From the NCBI RefSeq assembly GCF_963675975.1, contig NZ_OY780939.1, positions 2,728,001-2,792,000 on the forward strand: a stretch of 64,000 bases of DNA, written 5' to 3'. This document shows positions 15,222 through 23,829 of the stretch, piece by piece (within the stretch, counting starts at the first letter, position 1; every line of letters starts with the position of its first letter). The DNA is from Halarcobacter sp. (GTDB lineage: Bacteria > Campylobacterota > Campylobacteria > Campylobacterales > Arcobacteraceae). The translations under genes and the position numbers were made by a program. Below the pieces are notes generated by a model. The model was not told the origin of the DNA. It was given only the letters and a program-made list of their open reading frames with translations, and did not search any database.

Positions 15222-16042
15222 TGAAAAATATTCTAATAACAGGTTGTTCAAGTGGTATAGGTTTGGAAACAGCTAAACTATTAGATGCTTCAGGAATAAA
15301 AGTATATGCAACAGCTAGAAAACAAGAAGATGTTGAAAAGTTAAAAGAGTTAGGGTTAAAGGCTTTTTTACTTGATGTTACAAATGAAAAACATATAAAA
15401 ACAATGCTTGAACAAATCTACTCAATAGATGGAAAAATAGACGCCGTTTTCAACAATGCTGGTTTTGGACAACCAGGAGCAGTGGAAGATATCACAGTAC
15501 CAGTTTTAAAAGAACAGTTTGAAACAAATGTTTTTGGTATGCATGAAGTTACAAGACAAACTCTTGTATATATGAGAAAACAAGGATATGGAAAGATTAT
15601 TCAGCACTCTTCTGTTTTAGGGATAATATCTTTAAAATTTAGAGGAGCATACAACTGTTCAAAATATGCCATTGAAGGACTTGCTGATACTTTAAGACTT
15701 GAATTAAGCAATACAAATATTAGTGTAAGTACAATAAATACAGGTCCTGTTACAAGTAAATTTAGAGAAAATGCACTAAAAAACTTTAGAAAAAATATTG
15801 ATATAGAAAATAGTGCTTTTAGTGAAGTTTATAAAAAAGAGTTAAAAGAAAGACTAGAAAACGATAAAGATGATACACCTTTTAATCTTCCAGCTAGCTC
15901 TGTTGCAAATGTTGTTTTAAAAATACTTGAAAGTAGTAAACCTAAACCTAGATATTATGTTACAAAAGCAACTTATCTATTAGGGTTTTTAAAACGTATT
16001 TTATCAACATCACTGTTAGATAAAATACTTAATAAAATATAA
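15221..16042 (+). CDS. Short-chain dehydrogenase/reductase
   Basis: The 273-residue protein is a classical SDR. It has the cofactor motif TGCSSGIG (residues ~7-14), structural NNAG, catalytic Ser in HSSVLG, and YNCSKYA giving the Y-x3-K pair. A C-terminal extension (KPRYYVTKATYLLGFLKRIL) is typical of membrane-associated SDRs acting on lipid-like or retinol-like substrates. It starts one base before the nitroreductase stop codon ends. The substrate is unknown. Confidence 0.9.
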   Translation: MKNILITGCSSGIGLETAKLLDASGIKVYATARKQEDVEKLKELGLKAFLLDVTNEKHIKTMLEQIYSIDGKIDAVFNNAGFGQPGAVEDITVPVLKEQFETNVFGMHEVTRQTLVYMRKQGYGKIIQHSSVLGIISLKFRGAYNCSKYAIEGLADTLRLELSNTNISVSTINTGPVTSKFRENALKNFRKNIDIENSAFSEVYKKELKERLENDKDDTPFNLPASSVANVVLKILESSKPKPRYYVTKATYLLGFLKRILSTSLLDKILNKI

Positions 16043-16063
16043 GAAAGTATTTCTCCTTTCTTA
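16040..16063. terminator. Bidirectional hairpin between the SDR and antiporter genes
   Basis: TAAGAAAG at 16040-16047 pairs with CTTTCTTA at 16056-16063 across an 8-base loop. It lies between two convergent stop codons and overlaps both, so it could end either transcript. Confidence 0.55.
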
Positions 16064-17770
16064 CTTTTCTAAATACGGTTTTCCATAAAATCTTATAACC
16101 AAGAATATAACTAACAATCCTAAAGGCAATAAAATAGTTACAGGAACTGAAAATGCTGCTGGTAGATATCCACAAAGAATAGATACTGCCCCAACAAATA
16201 TTGCATAATATAACTGGGTTGAAATATGGTCCATATGATTACAAGATGAAGCCATTGATGATAAAATTGATGTATCTGAGATAGGAGAACAGTGATCACC
16301 AAATATTGCCCCTGTTAATACTGCACCAACATTTAATACTATATAATTATGTAAAGCAACATCTTCTAAACCTGTTTGAATACCAACTGCATTTGCCAAA
16401 GGTATTGTAAGTGGCATTAAAATCCCCATCGTACCATATGAAGTACCTGTAGAAAAAGAGATTATAGAACCTAAAATAAATATTACAGTTGGAAGAATAA
16501 ACTGTGGAGTAGACTCAGATAATAAAGTTACTAAATAATTTGCTGTACCAACCTCTTTCATAACAGCACTTAAAGACCAAGCTAAAATCAATATAACAGC
16601 TGTGATAACTAAAGCTTTAACTCCATATACCCAAGTTTCTAAAGCTTCATGTAATGAAAATATTTTTTGTTTTAATCCCATGACAATAGCTACCAAAGAT
16701 GAGAATAATGCTGCTTCAAAAATAACAACCGAAGCATCAGCTGCTCCAAATGCTTCCCTTACTGCATAAAAACTAAATGGATTAGATTCCACGGCTTTTA
16801 AAATATCACCTTCTAATGCAGAAACACCATTTAAATAAAATCCAACTATAGCAACAACAATTAAAACAAAAATAGGGACAATTGCATTATAAATAGAATA
16901 TGTAACCCCTTCTTTTGGAAGCATAAAAGAGTTTTCTTGATTCATTAATGTACTGTCTGTTTTTGGATCAGTAACATGCCCTTTTGTGTGAGCTCTGTGT
17001 GCAGCTTTATACATTGGACCAAATTCTCTTAAAGTTAAAGCTGAGAAAAATACAAATGCTAGCATTAAAATATTATAAAATCTATATGGAAGAGTTTCTA
17101 CAAAAATTCCAAAAGCATTTATTTCAGGTTGCCCTATTGAATCATATGCATCTTTGATTAAAGATAATTCATATCCAACCCAAGTTGAGATTAAAGCAAG
17201 CCCTGCAATAGGAGCAGCAGTAGCATCGATAATGAAAGCTAACTTTTCTCTTGCAATTTTTAATTTATCTGTTACTGGTTTCATAATTGGACCAATAACT
17301 AAAGAGTTTGCATAATCATCAAAGAAGATAAAAAATCCCATAATCCAAGTATAAAGTTGTGCTGAAGCTGGTGTCTTAGCCTTTTTTGCAAGTTTTTCTG
17401 CAATTGCTCTTGGACCACCCATTTTTGTTATAACTGCAATCATACCACCAATTGTTAGAACCTGTAAAACAATACCAGCATTCCAAGAATCAGCCAATGA
17501 ACCTACCATCTTTGAAGACATATCAACAAAAGCATAATATATAGATATAAATACATTTTTCTCACTTACACTTATCATATAAGTTCCAGAGAAAATCCCT
17601 ATAAACAAAGAAAAAATTACATTTCTTGTAATAAATGCTAAAACAATAGCTACTAAAGGTGGAATTAGTGTAAATACACCAAACAGTGTTGAGTTATCTT
17701 TTGTCTCACTTGCAAATGCAATTATGGGCAAAAGCATAATTAAATAAAAAGTTTTTTTTATACCTTTCAC
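16061..17770 (-). CDS. Na+/H+ antiporter, NhaC family
   Basis: The 569-residue polytopic inner-membrane protein has about 12-14 hydrophobic segments. It has an apparent signal-peptide-like N-terminus (MKGIKKTFYLIMLLPIIAFA) and family motifs such as FFDDYANSLVIG, STGTSYGTMGILMPL and GAIFGDHCSPISDTSILSS. It probably exchanges sodium or protons, possibly with an organic anion or amino acid, as several NhaC relatives do. It is convergent with the SDR gene. A 91-base AT-rich gap separates it from the upstream permease gene. Confidence 0.9.
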   Translation of the reverse strand: MKGIKKTFYLIMLLPIIAFASETKDNSTLFGVFTLIPPLVAIVLAFITRNVIFSLFIGIFSGTYMISVSEKNVFISIYYAFVDMSSKMVGSLADSWNAGIVLQVLTIGGMIAVITKMGGPRAIAEKLAKKAKTPASAQLYTWIMGFFIFFDDYANSLVIGPIMKPVTDKLKIAREKLAFIIDATAAPIAGLALISTWVGYELSLIKDAYDSIGQPEINAFGIFVETLPYRFYNILMLAFVFFSALTLREFGPMYKAAHRAHTKGHVTDPKTDSTLMNQENSFMLPKEGVTYSIYNAIVPIFVLIVVAIVGFYLNGVSALEGDILKAVESNPFSFYAVREAFGAADASVVIFEAALFSSLVAIVMGLKQKIFSLHEALETWVYGVKALVITAVILILAWSLSAVMKEVGTANYLVTLLSESTPQFILPTVIFILGSIISFSTGTSYGTMGILMPLTIPLANAVGIQTGLEDVALHNYIVLNVGAVLTGAIFGDHCSPISDTSILSSMASSCNHMDHISTQLYYAIFVGAVSILCGYLPAAFSVPVTILLPLGLLVIFLVIRFYGKPYLEK

Positions 17771-17861
17771 AATATTCCTTTAAAAAAAATAGCGGGAATT
17801 GTATCATAAAAGCATTTAAAAATTTCGATTAAATTATATATTTATTTTAAAGAAACTTTAA

Positions 17862-18659
17862 TTATTGTTGTATCTCTTTTTGGTTTGTTTTACTTTGTAA
17901 GTAATCAGAAATTTGCATCAAACAAAAAGTTACAATAAATATCATAAGACCAGGAAAGAAACTAACCCACCAAGCTATATCTATAACTGCTTTACCATCA
18001 CTTAGTAAACTTCCCCAAGACATTTGAGGAGGATTTACCCCTAATCCTAAAAATGATAATCCAGATTCAGCTAATATAGCCCCTCCAACTCCAAAGGTAA
18101 AAGAGATTAGAAATATTGGGGCTAAAAGTGGTGCAAAGTATTTAAATATGATTTTTGTTTTTGATACATTTGCAAGTTTTAAAACTTTTATATAAGGTCT
18201 GTTTCCAATAGCAAAACTCTCACTTCTAATTAATCTTGCCATCCCCATCCAACCGGTTATTGAGATTACAATAATCAAAACAAAAGATGAAGCTTGGATA
18301 TATGAAACTAAAGCTAATAAAAGGAAAAATGTAGGAAATGTTAAAAATAAATCAATCAAAATTGTAATACTTTTATCAATCTTACCTTTAAAATAACCCG
18401 CATTTATCCCAACAAATAAGCCAATCAAAGAAGCAATTGCTGCACTTAAAAAACCTATTATAAGCGAAGTTTGTCCCCCATTTAAAACCCTAGCCAACAT
18501 ATCTCGCCCTAATCTATCAGTACCTAATAAATGGTTTAAAGATGGTGCTTGTAATATTTTTTCAGTATTTAACTCATATGGAGAAACCGTATAAATAAAA
18601 GGCAATAAAAACACTAATAAGATTAATATTATTAAAGTATAACTTGCCGTTTTTAACAT
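17862..18659 (-). CDS. DppC/OppC-type ABC transporter permease, orphan in this window
   Basis: The 265-residue permease has six hydrophobic segments, the N-terminal LLGTDRLGRDMLARV signature of DppC/OppC proteins and the EAA-loop region ending ESGLSFLGLGVNPPQMSWG. It would be one half of a peptide or nickel importer. No DppB, ATPase or binding-protein gene is nearby. It lies 4 bases downstream of rsmD, so it is probably translated from the same mRNA. Partner subunits must be encoded elsewhere if the protein is functional. Confidence 0.9.
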   Translation of the reverse strand: MLKTASYTLIILILLVFLLPFIYTVSPYELNTEKILQAPSLNHLLGTDRLGRDMLARVLNGGQTSLIIGFLSAAIASLIGLFVGINAGYFKGKIDKSITILIDLFLTFPTFFLLLALVSYIQASSFVLIIVISITGWMGMARLIRSESFAIGNRPYIKVLKLANVSKTKIIFKYFAPLLAPIFLISFTFGVGGAILAESGLSFLGLGVNPPQMSWGSLLSDGKAVIDIAWWVSFFPGLMIFIVTFCLMQISDYLQSKTNQKEIQQ

Positions 18660-18663
18660 CTTG

Positions 18664-19254
18664 CTACTTATTTATATAATAAGAAAGAGAACTCTTTCCA
18701 AATTTTTTTGTTTTGTTTAAAACAAATCTACCTAACTCTTCTGGCATATTCAATGTTGAAACATGTTCTAATATAACAATATAAATATTATCATTTTCAA
18801 TATTTTCTATCATCTTAAATGATTTATCATAAATATCTTCCATCCCATCTCTATAATCAAAAGGTGGATCAATATATAAAATCAATTCATCAGAAGAGTT
18901 TTTTAAACTATTTAAGATTGATGGTGTTTGGATAAAAGTATCACCCATCATAGTTTGGCATTTATCTGGCTCAATATTTTTACAATTTTTTGTTAAGATT
19001 TTATATGAATTTTTATCTAATTCAACAAAATAAGCTCTTTTTGCATCACGACTAATCGCTTCAAGGCCAATACTTCCACTTCCCGCAAAACTTTCTATAA
19101 AAATTTTATCAATAATATCAAATTGAAGAACATTAAATAAAGACTCTTTTAGTCTTGCTTTTGAACTTCTTGTAACATCTAAAGAGGGTAACTCTATTAC
19201 TTTCCCTTTATGTTTTCCTGCAATAATTTTTGTTGTTGGTTTATTATTCTTCAT
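18664..19254 (-). CDS. rsmD: 16S rRNA (guanine966-N2)-methyltransferase RsmD
   Basis: The 196-residue Rossmann methyltransferase opens with TTKIIAGKHKGKVIELP, typical of RsmD, followed by TRSSKARLKESLFNVL. The S-adenosylmethionine site is ESFAGSGSIGLEAISRDAKR and the catalytic motif is IDPPFDYRDG. It modifies small-subunit rRNA in the cytoplasm. It is divergent from the DUF4405 gene, with 148 bases between them for promoters, and leads into the orphan permease. Confidence 0.95.
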   Translation of the reverse strand: MKNNKPTTKIIAGKHKGKVIELPSLDVTRSSKARLKESLFNVLQFDIIDKIFIESFAGSGSIGLEAISRDAKRAYFVELDKNSYKILTKNCKNIEPDKCQTMMGDTFIQTPSILNSLKNSSDELILYIDPPFDYRDGMEDIYDKSFKMIENIENDNIYIVILEHVSTLNMPEELGRFVLNKTKKFGKSSLSYYINK

Positions 19255-19402
19255 AACTCATTTCACTATTTAATTTGGCGTATTATAATAAAAAAAAGTT
19301 AAGGATTTGATTTTGAATTGATTTTGTTAATATTATATTAAGATTGAGTTTAATTTTAGTTATCTAGCTTTTATATAATTTTATTATTAAATTGAAGGAG
19401 AA

Positions 19403-19891
19403 ATGATGAAATTTAAATTTAAAGATATGGCAACCTCTTTAGCAACACTGATTTTTTTAGTTGTTGGAATTAGTGGAGTTATGCTGTATTTTAAAATATT
19501 TAATAGTCAAGTTAAAGAATTACATGAGATTTTAGGTTTAGCTTTTGTAGCTGCTGCTATTTTACATGTTACAGCAAATTGGAAAGCTATGAAAAAATAC
19601 TTTACCAAAAAAATATTTATAAGTGCTTCAATTGTTGTTGCAATAATTAGTGGAATATTTGTTTCACAAAGTTTAAATAGAGGAGATGACCCAAAAGGTA
19701 TGGTTCTTAGAAGTATTATTAGTGCTCCAATTGATGCTTCTTTGAAAGTTTTAAATATAGAAAAAGATGAAGCGATGAAGAAATTACAAAATGCAAAGAT
19801 GACAGGGCTTGATGGTAAAACTATTGGAGCTATTGCTAAGGCAAACGGTGATAGTCCATTTAAAGTAATAGCAATAATTTCAAGTAATTAA
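19403..19891 (+). CDS. DUF4405 small membrane protein
   Basis: The 162-residue protein has two or three transmembrane helices. The segment LHEILGLAFVAAAILHVTANWKAM carries two His residues at the spacing of DUF4405 proteins, suggesting di-His b-haem ligation. A second helix precedes a soluble C-terminal tail (MTGLDGKTIGAIAKANGD). ATG codons occur at 19403 and 19406 after AAGGAG; the second gives better spacing. The function is unknown, possibly electron transfer in the inner membrane. Confidence 0.75.
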   Translation: MMKFKFKDMATSLATLIFLVVGISGVMLYFKIFNSQVKELHEILGLAFVAAAILHVTANWKAMKKYFTKKIFISASIVVAIISGIFVSQSLNRGDDPKGMVLRSIISAPIDASLKVLNIEKDEAMKKLQNAKMTGLDGKTIGAIAKANGDSPFKVIAIISSN

Positions 19892-19921
19892 ATTTTGTAA
19901 TTAAAAAAACACCCTTTATTT

Positions 19922-19929
19922 GATAAAAT
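19922..19929 (+). promoter_or_regulatory. Candidate -10 element of the DUF2062 gene
   Basis: GATAAAAT ends 25 bases before the TTG start at 19955 and matches the recurring element found ahead of other genes in this window. Confidence 0.4.
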
Positions 19930-19954
19930 TCCAACAAAAATTTAAAGGGTATTT

Positions 19955-20455
19955 TTGCCAAGAAAAAAACTTCAAAAAATATTACCAACACATGAAAAAA
20001 TAAAAGAACAAAAACTATTAAAAATATTTGGTAATTTTCTAAATAAAAAGCAGATATGGAGTTTAAGTAGAAAAAAAGTTATTGGTGGAGTATTTATAGG
20101 TATTTTTGTAGCTTGCCTACCTATGCCACTTCAAATGGTTTTAGCCTCACTTTTAGCAATTATTTTTAATATGAACTTACCAATCAGTTTTGCTTTGATA
20201 TTTATTAGTAATCCTATTACAATGCCTGCACTATTCTATTTTGAATACCAAATTGGAAAACTAATTATAAAACCTGAACATCCAGTTGAATTTAATTTTC
20301 ATTCAATGTATGACAACTTTGAAGAGATAGCACTTTCTCTTTGGAGTGGAGCAATAGTTGTGGGATTGTTTAGTGCTGTAGTTTGTTATGTTTTAGTAAA
20401 CTTTTTTTGGATATATTCAGTAAAAAAAGATAGACGAAAAATAAAAATAAGATAA
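19955..20455 (+). CDS. DUF2062 membrane protein
   Basis: The 166-residue protein starts at TTG (PRKKLQKILP follows). Hydrophobic helices carry the DUF2062 core: GGVFIGIFVACLPMPLQMVL, then LPISFALIFISNPITMPALF. Relatives are small inner-membrane proteins of unknown role, sometimes linked to lipopolysaccharide or glycosyltransferase genes. It is convergent with the molbindin gene. Function is unassigned. Confidence 0.8.
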   Translation: MPRKKLQKILPTHEKIKEQKLLKIFGNFLNKKQIWSLSRKKVIGGVFIGIFVACLPMPLQMVLASLLAIIFNMNLPISFALIFISNPITMPALFYFEYQIGKLIIKPEHPVEFNFHSMYDNFEEIALSLWSGAIVVGLFSAVVCYVLVNFFWIYSVKKDRRKIKIR

Positions 20456-20474
20456 GTGAGAAAATCTCACTTAT
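20452..20474. terminator. Bidirectional terminator hairpin
   Basis: ATAAGTGAG at 20452-20460 and CTCACTTAT at 20466-20474 form a perfect 9-bp stem with a 5-base loop. It spans the DUF2062 stop codon and lies just before the convergent molbindin stop. Confidence 0.65.
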
Positions 20475-20476
20475 AC

Positions 20477-20890
20477 TTATGCTACTAAAATTACACTTGA
20501 AGCTTTAAAAATTCCATAAGCAATTGAACCTACAGTAAGATTTAAATCTTCAACTGCTTCGTTTGTTATAACTGCACAAATTACATTTTCACCAACTTTT
20601 AATTTTACTTCAGAATTAACTTGTCCTGATTTAATATCAACAATTTCTGCTTTAATTATATTTCTAGCTGTCGCTTTTAATTGTTCTTTTGAAATAATTA
20701 CTGAAGATGATTTAACCAATGCAGACACTTCACTTCCAATATCTAAACCCAAAGAGTTAGTAGACTCTTTTGTAATTGTCGCTGAAATTATAACACTTGG
20801 AGCTACTTCAACTTTAACTTCTGACATCACTTCACCAGATTTTATGTCAATGATTTTTCCACTTAATTCATTTCTTGCGCTTGTTTTCAT
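20477..20890 (-). CDS. Di-Mop molbindin (TOBE domain protein)
   Basis: The 137-residue protein consists of two tandem Mop/TOBE domains, about residues 2-68 and 72-136. Each begins with a version of ARNxxxxxIxDIKSGxVxSEV and ends with LxVGSxxxxxxKASSVI. Such molbindins store molybdate or tungstate in the cytoplasm, or buffer it for molybdenum-cofactor enzymes. No mod transport genes are nearby. It is a monocistronic gene convergent with the DUF2062 gene. Confidence 0.92.
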   Translation of the reverse strand: MKTSARNELSGKIIDIKSGEVMSEVKVEVAPSVIISATITKESTNSLGLDIGSEVSALVKSSSVIISKEQLKATARNIIKAEIVDIKSGQVNSEVKLKVGENVICAVITNEAVEDLNLTVGSIAYGIFKASSVILVA

Positions 20891-21067
20891 ATTTTATCCT
20901 TTAATTAAAAAAGAATTATATTCCTAAAAAACTTAAAAATAACTATATTCATTATATATAAAAGTCGATATAGAACTACCTACATTACGACTATTATACA
21001 AGAATATACAAAATATAGATAAAGGCTAAATGTATAAAAAATAATGAATTAATTGTTTGAATTATTA

Positions 21068-21111
21068 TAAAAAAAGAAAAAGTATATATGATTTAATTAA
21101 ATCATACATAC
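21068..21111 (-). terminator. Intrinsic terminator of rny
   Basis: Read on the minus strand, GTATGTATGATTT and AAATCATATATAC (one mismatch) flank the loop AATT at 21082-21111 and are followed by TTTTTCTTTTTTT. It lies 9 bases after the rny stop codon. Confidence 0.75.
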
Positions 21112-21119
21112 TTATAGTA

Positions 21120-22670
21120 TTATCTAGCGTAAGAAGAGGCTCTAAGCTCTCTAATTACATTTACTTTTATTTCACCAGGATATTGAACTTTCTCTTCAAT
21201 CTCTTGTGCTATTTCTGTAGCAAGTAAAATAGCTTCATCATCATTTACTAAATCAGCTTTTACTATTACTCTTACTTCTCTACCTGCATTAATTGCATAA
21301 GCATTAAGAACACCTGTTTTAGATGTAGAGATATTTTCAACCTCTTCTACTCTTTTTAAGAAGCTTTCTAGAACTTCTCTTCTAGCCCCTGGTCTTGCTG
21401 CACTTAAAGCATCAGCAGCACATACAGCAGCACTCTCTACATTTATTGGCTCTTCATGCCCATGGTGAGCATAAATTGCATTTATAACTGTATCTGGTTC
21501 ATCATATCTTTTACAGATTTCGGCACCTAAATCAACATGTGAACCTGGCATGTCATGTGTTAAAGACTTACCAATATCGTGTAAAATACCTGCTCGTCTA
21601 GCTAAAATTGCATCTCCACCCATTTGAGCAGCTAATAATCCTGCTAAATTAGCAACCTCAAGTGTATGAGCTAAAGCATTTTGACCATATGAAGCTCTAT
21701 ATCTTAATCTACCAATAAGTTTTATCAACTCTGGATGCATAGATTTAATACCAAGTTCCATAATAACATCTTCACCCTCTTTTAAGATGTTTTTATCAAA
21801 ATCACTTTTTACTTTTAGGTATATCTCTTCAATTCTTGCTGGTTGAATTCTTCCATCTTCTAAAAGCTCTTGGATTGTTCTAGTTGCAATTGCTCTTCTA
21901 TAAAGATTAAAAGATGAAATAGTTATTGTGTTTGGAGTATCATCAATGATAATATCAACACCTAATAACATCTCAAGAGCTTTAATGTTTCTACCCTCTT
22001 TACCAATAATCTTACCCTTAGTTTCTTCATCACTTAATGGAAGATTATTAATAAGTCTTTCAGCAGCAAACTCACCAGCATATCTAGTAACTGCATGAGA
22101 AAGCATATTATTTACTTCTTCTTTACACTTTTGCTCTGCTAATTTATATTTTTTTCTAAATATTGAAGCGATTTTTGCTCTACTGTCCTCTTTTACTTTT
22201 TCAAGCATTAAATCTTTTGCTTCATCTTCTGTAAGTCCAGATGCATTTTCAAGCACTTTTATAGCTTGAGAAATCTTTTCTTCATAAGTTTTTTGTTGTC
22301 TTTTTAAACCCTCTTTAATTGTTGTGATTTTCTCATTTTTTTCAACAATTTGAGCTTTTTCTTCTTTTATAGCTTTTAATTCTGACTCAAGATGATGGTT
22401 TAACTCTTTCTCTTTTTTCTCAATTTGAGAAAGCAATTCATCATACTCTCTTTTTGCAGTTTTAAACTCTCTGTCATAATCTCTTTTTGCTTTTAGTTGA
22501 GCATCTTTTAAAGCCACTTCGGCTTCGTGCTCAATAACCTTTGCTTTCGCTTTTGCTTGTTCAATATATATATCAAATTTTGCTTTATTGATTTTCTTTA
22601 GAACAAAAACAGTAATTGCAACACTTAAGATTGCAACAATTACCCCAACTCCTACTAATTCCATATTCAA
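21120..22670 (-). CDS. rny: Ribonuclease Y
   Basis: The 516-residue endoribonuclease initiates mRNA decay at the membrane. It has an N-terminal transmembrane helix (about 5-25), a long coiled coil (about 30-190), a KH RNA-binding domain (GRNIKALEMLLGVDIIIDDT) and an HD phosphohydrolase domain with metal ligands in HTLEVANLAGLLA and ILHDIGKSLTHD. Length is standard. The gene is 4 bases downstream of the formyl-THF cycloligase gene. The pairing with that gene and the nearby TlpA-ftsY genes matches an arrangement I know from Campylobacter jejuni. Confidence 0.97.
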   Translation of the reverse strand: MNMELVGVGVIVAILSVAITVFVLKKINKAKFDIYIEQAKAKAKVIEHEAEVALKDAQLKAKRDYDREFKTAKREYDELLSQIEKKEKELNHHLESELKAIKEEKAQIVEKNEKITTIKEGLKRQQKTYEEKISQAIKVLENASGLTEDEAKDLMLEKVKEDSRAKIASIFRKKYKLAEQKCKEEVNNMLSHAVTRYAGEFAAERLINNLPLSDEETKGKIIGKEGRNIKALEMLLGVDIIIDDTPNTITISSFNLYRRAIATRTIQELLEDGRIQPARIEEIYLKVKSDFDKNILKEGEDVIMELGIKSMHPELIKLIGRLRYRASYGQNALAHTLEVANLAGLLAAQMGGDAILARRAGILHDIGKSLTHDMPGSHVDLGAEICKRYDEPDTVINAIYAHHGHEEPINVESAAVCAADALSAARPGARREVLESFLKRVEEVENISTSKTGVLNAYAINAGREVRVIVKADLVNDDEAILLATEIAQEIEEKVQYPGEIKVNVIRELRASSYAR

Positions 22671-22674
22671 AACC

Positions 22675-23211
22675 TTAACTTGTAATTATATAATCAGCCC
22701 GAATATCGTATTTATCTGTTAGAGTTTCATTTGTTTTACAAAGTGTCAATTGAGTGAAAACAGTAATTGGTTTGTATTTCAACCTATAAAAAAACCTATC
22801 ATACATTCCACGACCAAAACCAATTCTTTTGCACTCTTTATCTATGCCCACTACAGGCACTACAGCTAAGTCGATTTTTTTATTAATGCAAAAAGAGTTT
22901 TTTGGCTCTTTTATACCAAATTTTTTGGCTTCTAGTGGCAATCTATACTTTACTAATTTAAAACTATCCCCAACCATAAAAGGAACATAAACATTTTTTT
23001 GTTCCTTACGTAAATTATTTATCAAAGGAAGTACATCTACTTCCATATCCATAGGAATATATAACAAAATATTTTTTGCATCATATTTGTTTATAATTCT
23101 TTTTAATTTTTCTACTGTTTTTTTCTCTTTGCTAAACTTTAAAAAACGGCTTGTAAACTCTAATCTTTTTATACACGATTTTCTAAAATCACTTTTGTGA
23201 TTTCTTTCCAT
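22675..23211 (-). CDS. 5-formyltetrahydrofolate cyclo-ligase
   Basis: The 178-residue protein has the N-terminal basic helix (DFRKSCIKRLEF) that contacts ATP, and the C-terminal signature GIDKECKRIGFGRGMYDRFF, both characteristic of the family. It converts 5-formyl-THF to 5,10-methenyl-THF using ATP, returning a storage folate to one-carbon metabolism. It is divergent from the TlpA lipoprotein gene (60 bases between starts) and is co-transcribed with rny. Confidence 0.93.
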   Translation of the reverse strand: MERNHKSDFRKSCIKRLEFTSRFLKFSKEKKTVEKLKRIINKYDAKNILLYIPMDMEVDVLPLINNLRKEQKNVYVPFMVGDSFKLVKYRLPLEAKKFGIKEPKNSFCINKKIDLAVVPVVGIDKECKRIGFGRGMYDRFFYRLKYKPITVFTQLTLCKTNETLTDKYDIRADYIITS

Positions 23212-23271
23212 ATTTAAGCCTTACTTTGGTAAAATCCTTACCTTAAATTATTTTACCAGCAAGGAATTAAA

Positions 23272-23826
23272 ATGCAGTTTAAAAAAATCGCATTTTTTAT
23301 AATTTCAGTTATCTTAGTGGTTACTGGATGTGATTCAAAAAAAGACGAGAAAAAAGAAACAATAGAAAAAAAAGAGGTAAAGTTTGAAATAACTTCACAA
23401 TTAATGCCAAAAATCACTATTGAAAAAACAGCAGAAGGAATTGACTTTAAAGAGTTAAAAGGTAAAGTTGTATTATTAAACTTTTTTGCAACATGGTGTC
23501 CTCCATGTAAAGCTGAAATTCCCCATTTAGTCAACTTAAAGAACAAATATAAAGACAATTTTGAGATTATTGCTATTAATATGGGTGAAAAAAATGGTGT
23601 CTTATCAGAAGATGAAAAAATTCAAAACTTTATAAAAGAATATAATATAAATTATAATGTCTCAAATCATACTAATAATTTTAAAATAGCTGAAATGATG
23701 GACAAAGTTGAGATAATTCCTACAATGTTTCTTTTTGATACAACAGGTAAAACTGTACAAAAATATGTAGGGATAGTTCCTGAAGAGATGATGGAAACAG
23801 ACATAAAAAGAGCACTTAGGAAATAA
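23272..23826 (+). CDS. TlpA-family thioredoxin-like lipoprotein
   Basis: The 184-residue protein has a lipoprotein signal with lipobox VTGC (Cys20), a short charged linker, and a thioredoxin fold with active site WCPPC in FFATWCPPCKAEIPHL and cis-Pro segment IIPTMFLFD. It is probably an anchored thiol-disulfide reductase in the periplasm, perhaps serving cytochrome c maturation or protein repair. A GGTAAAAT element lies at 23228-23235. ftsY begins three bases after its stop. Confidence 0.93.
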   Translation: MQFKKIAFFIISVILVVTGCDSKKDEKKETIEKKEVKFEITSQLMPKITIEKTAEGIDFKELKGKVVLLNFFATWCPPCKAEIPHLVNLKNKYKDNFEIIAINMGEKNGVLSEDEKIQNFIKEYNINYNVSNHTNNFKIAEMMDKVEIIPTMFLFDTTGKTVQKYVGIVPEEMMETDIKRALRK

Positions 23827-23829
23827 TAT

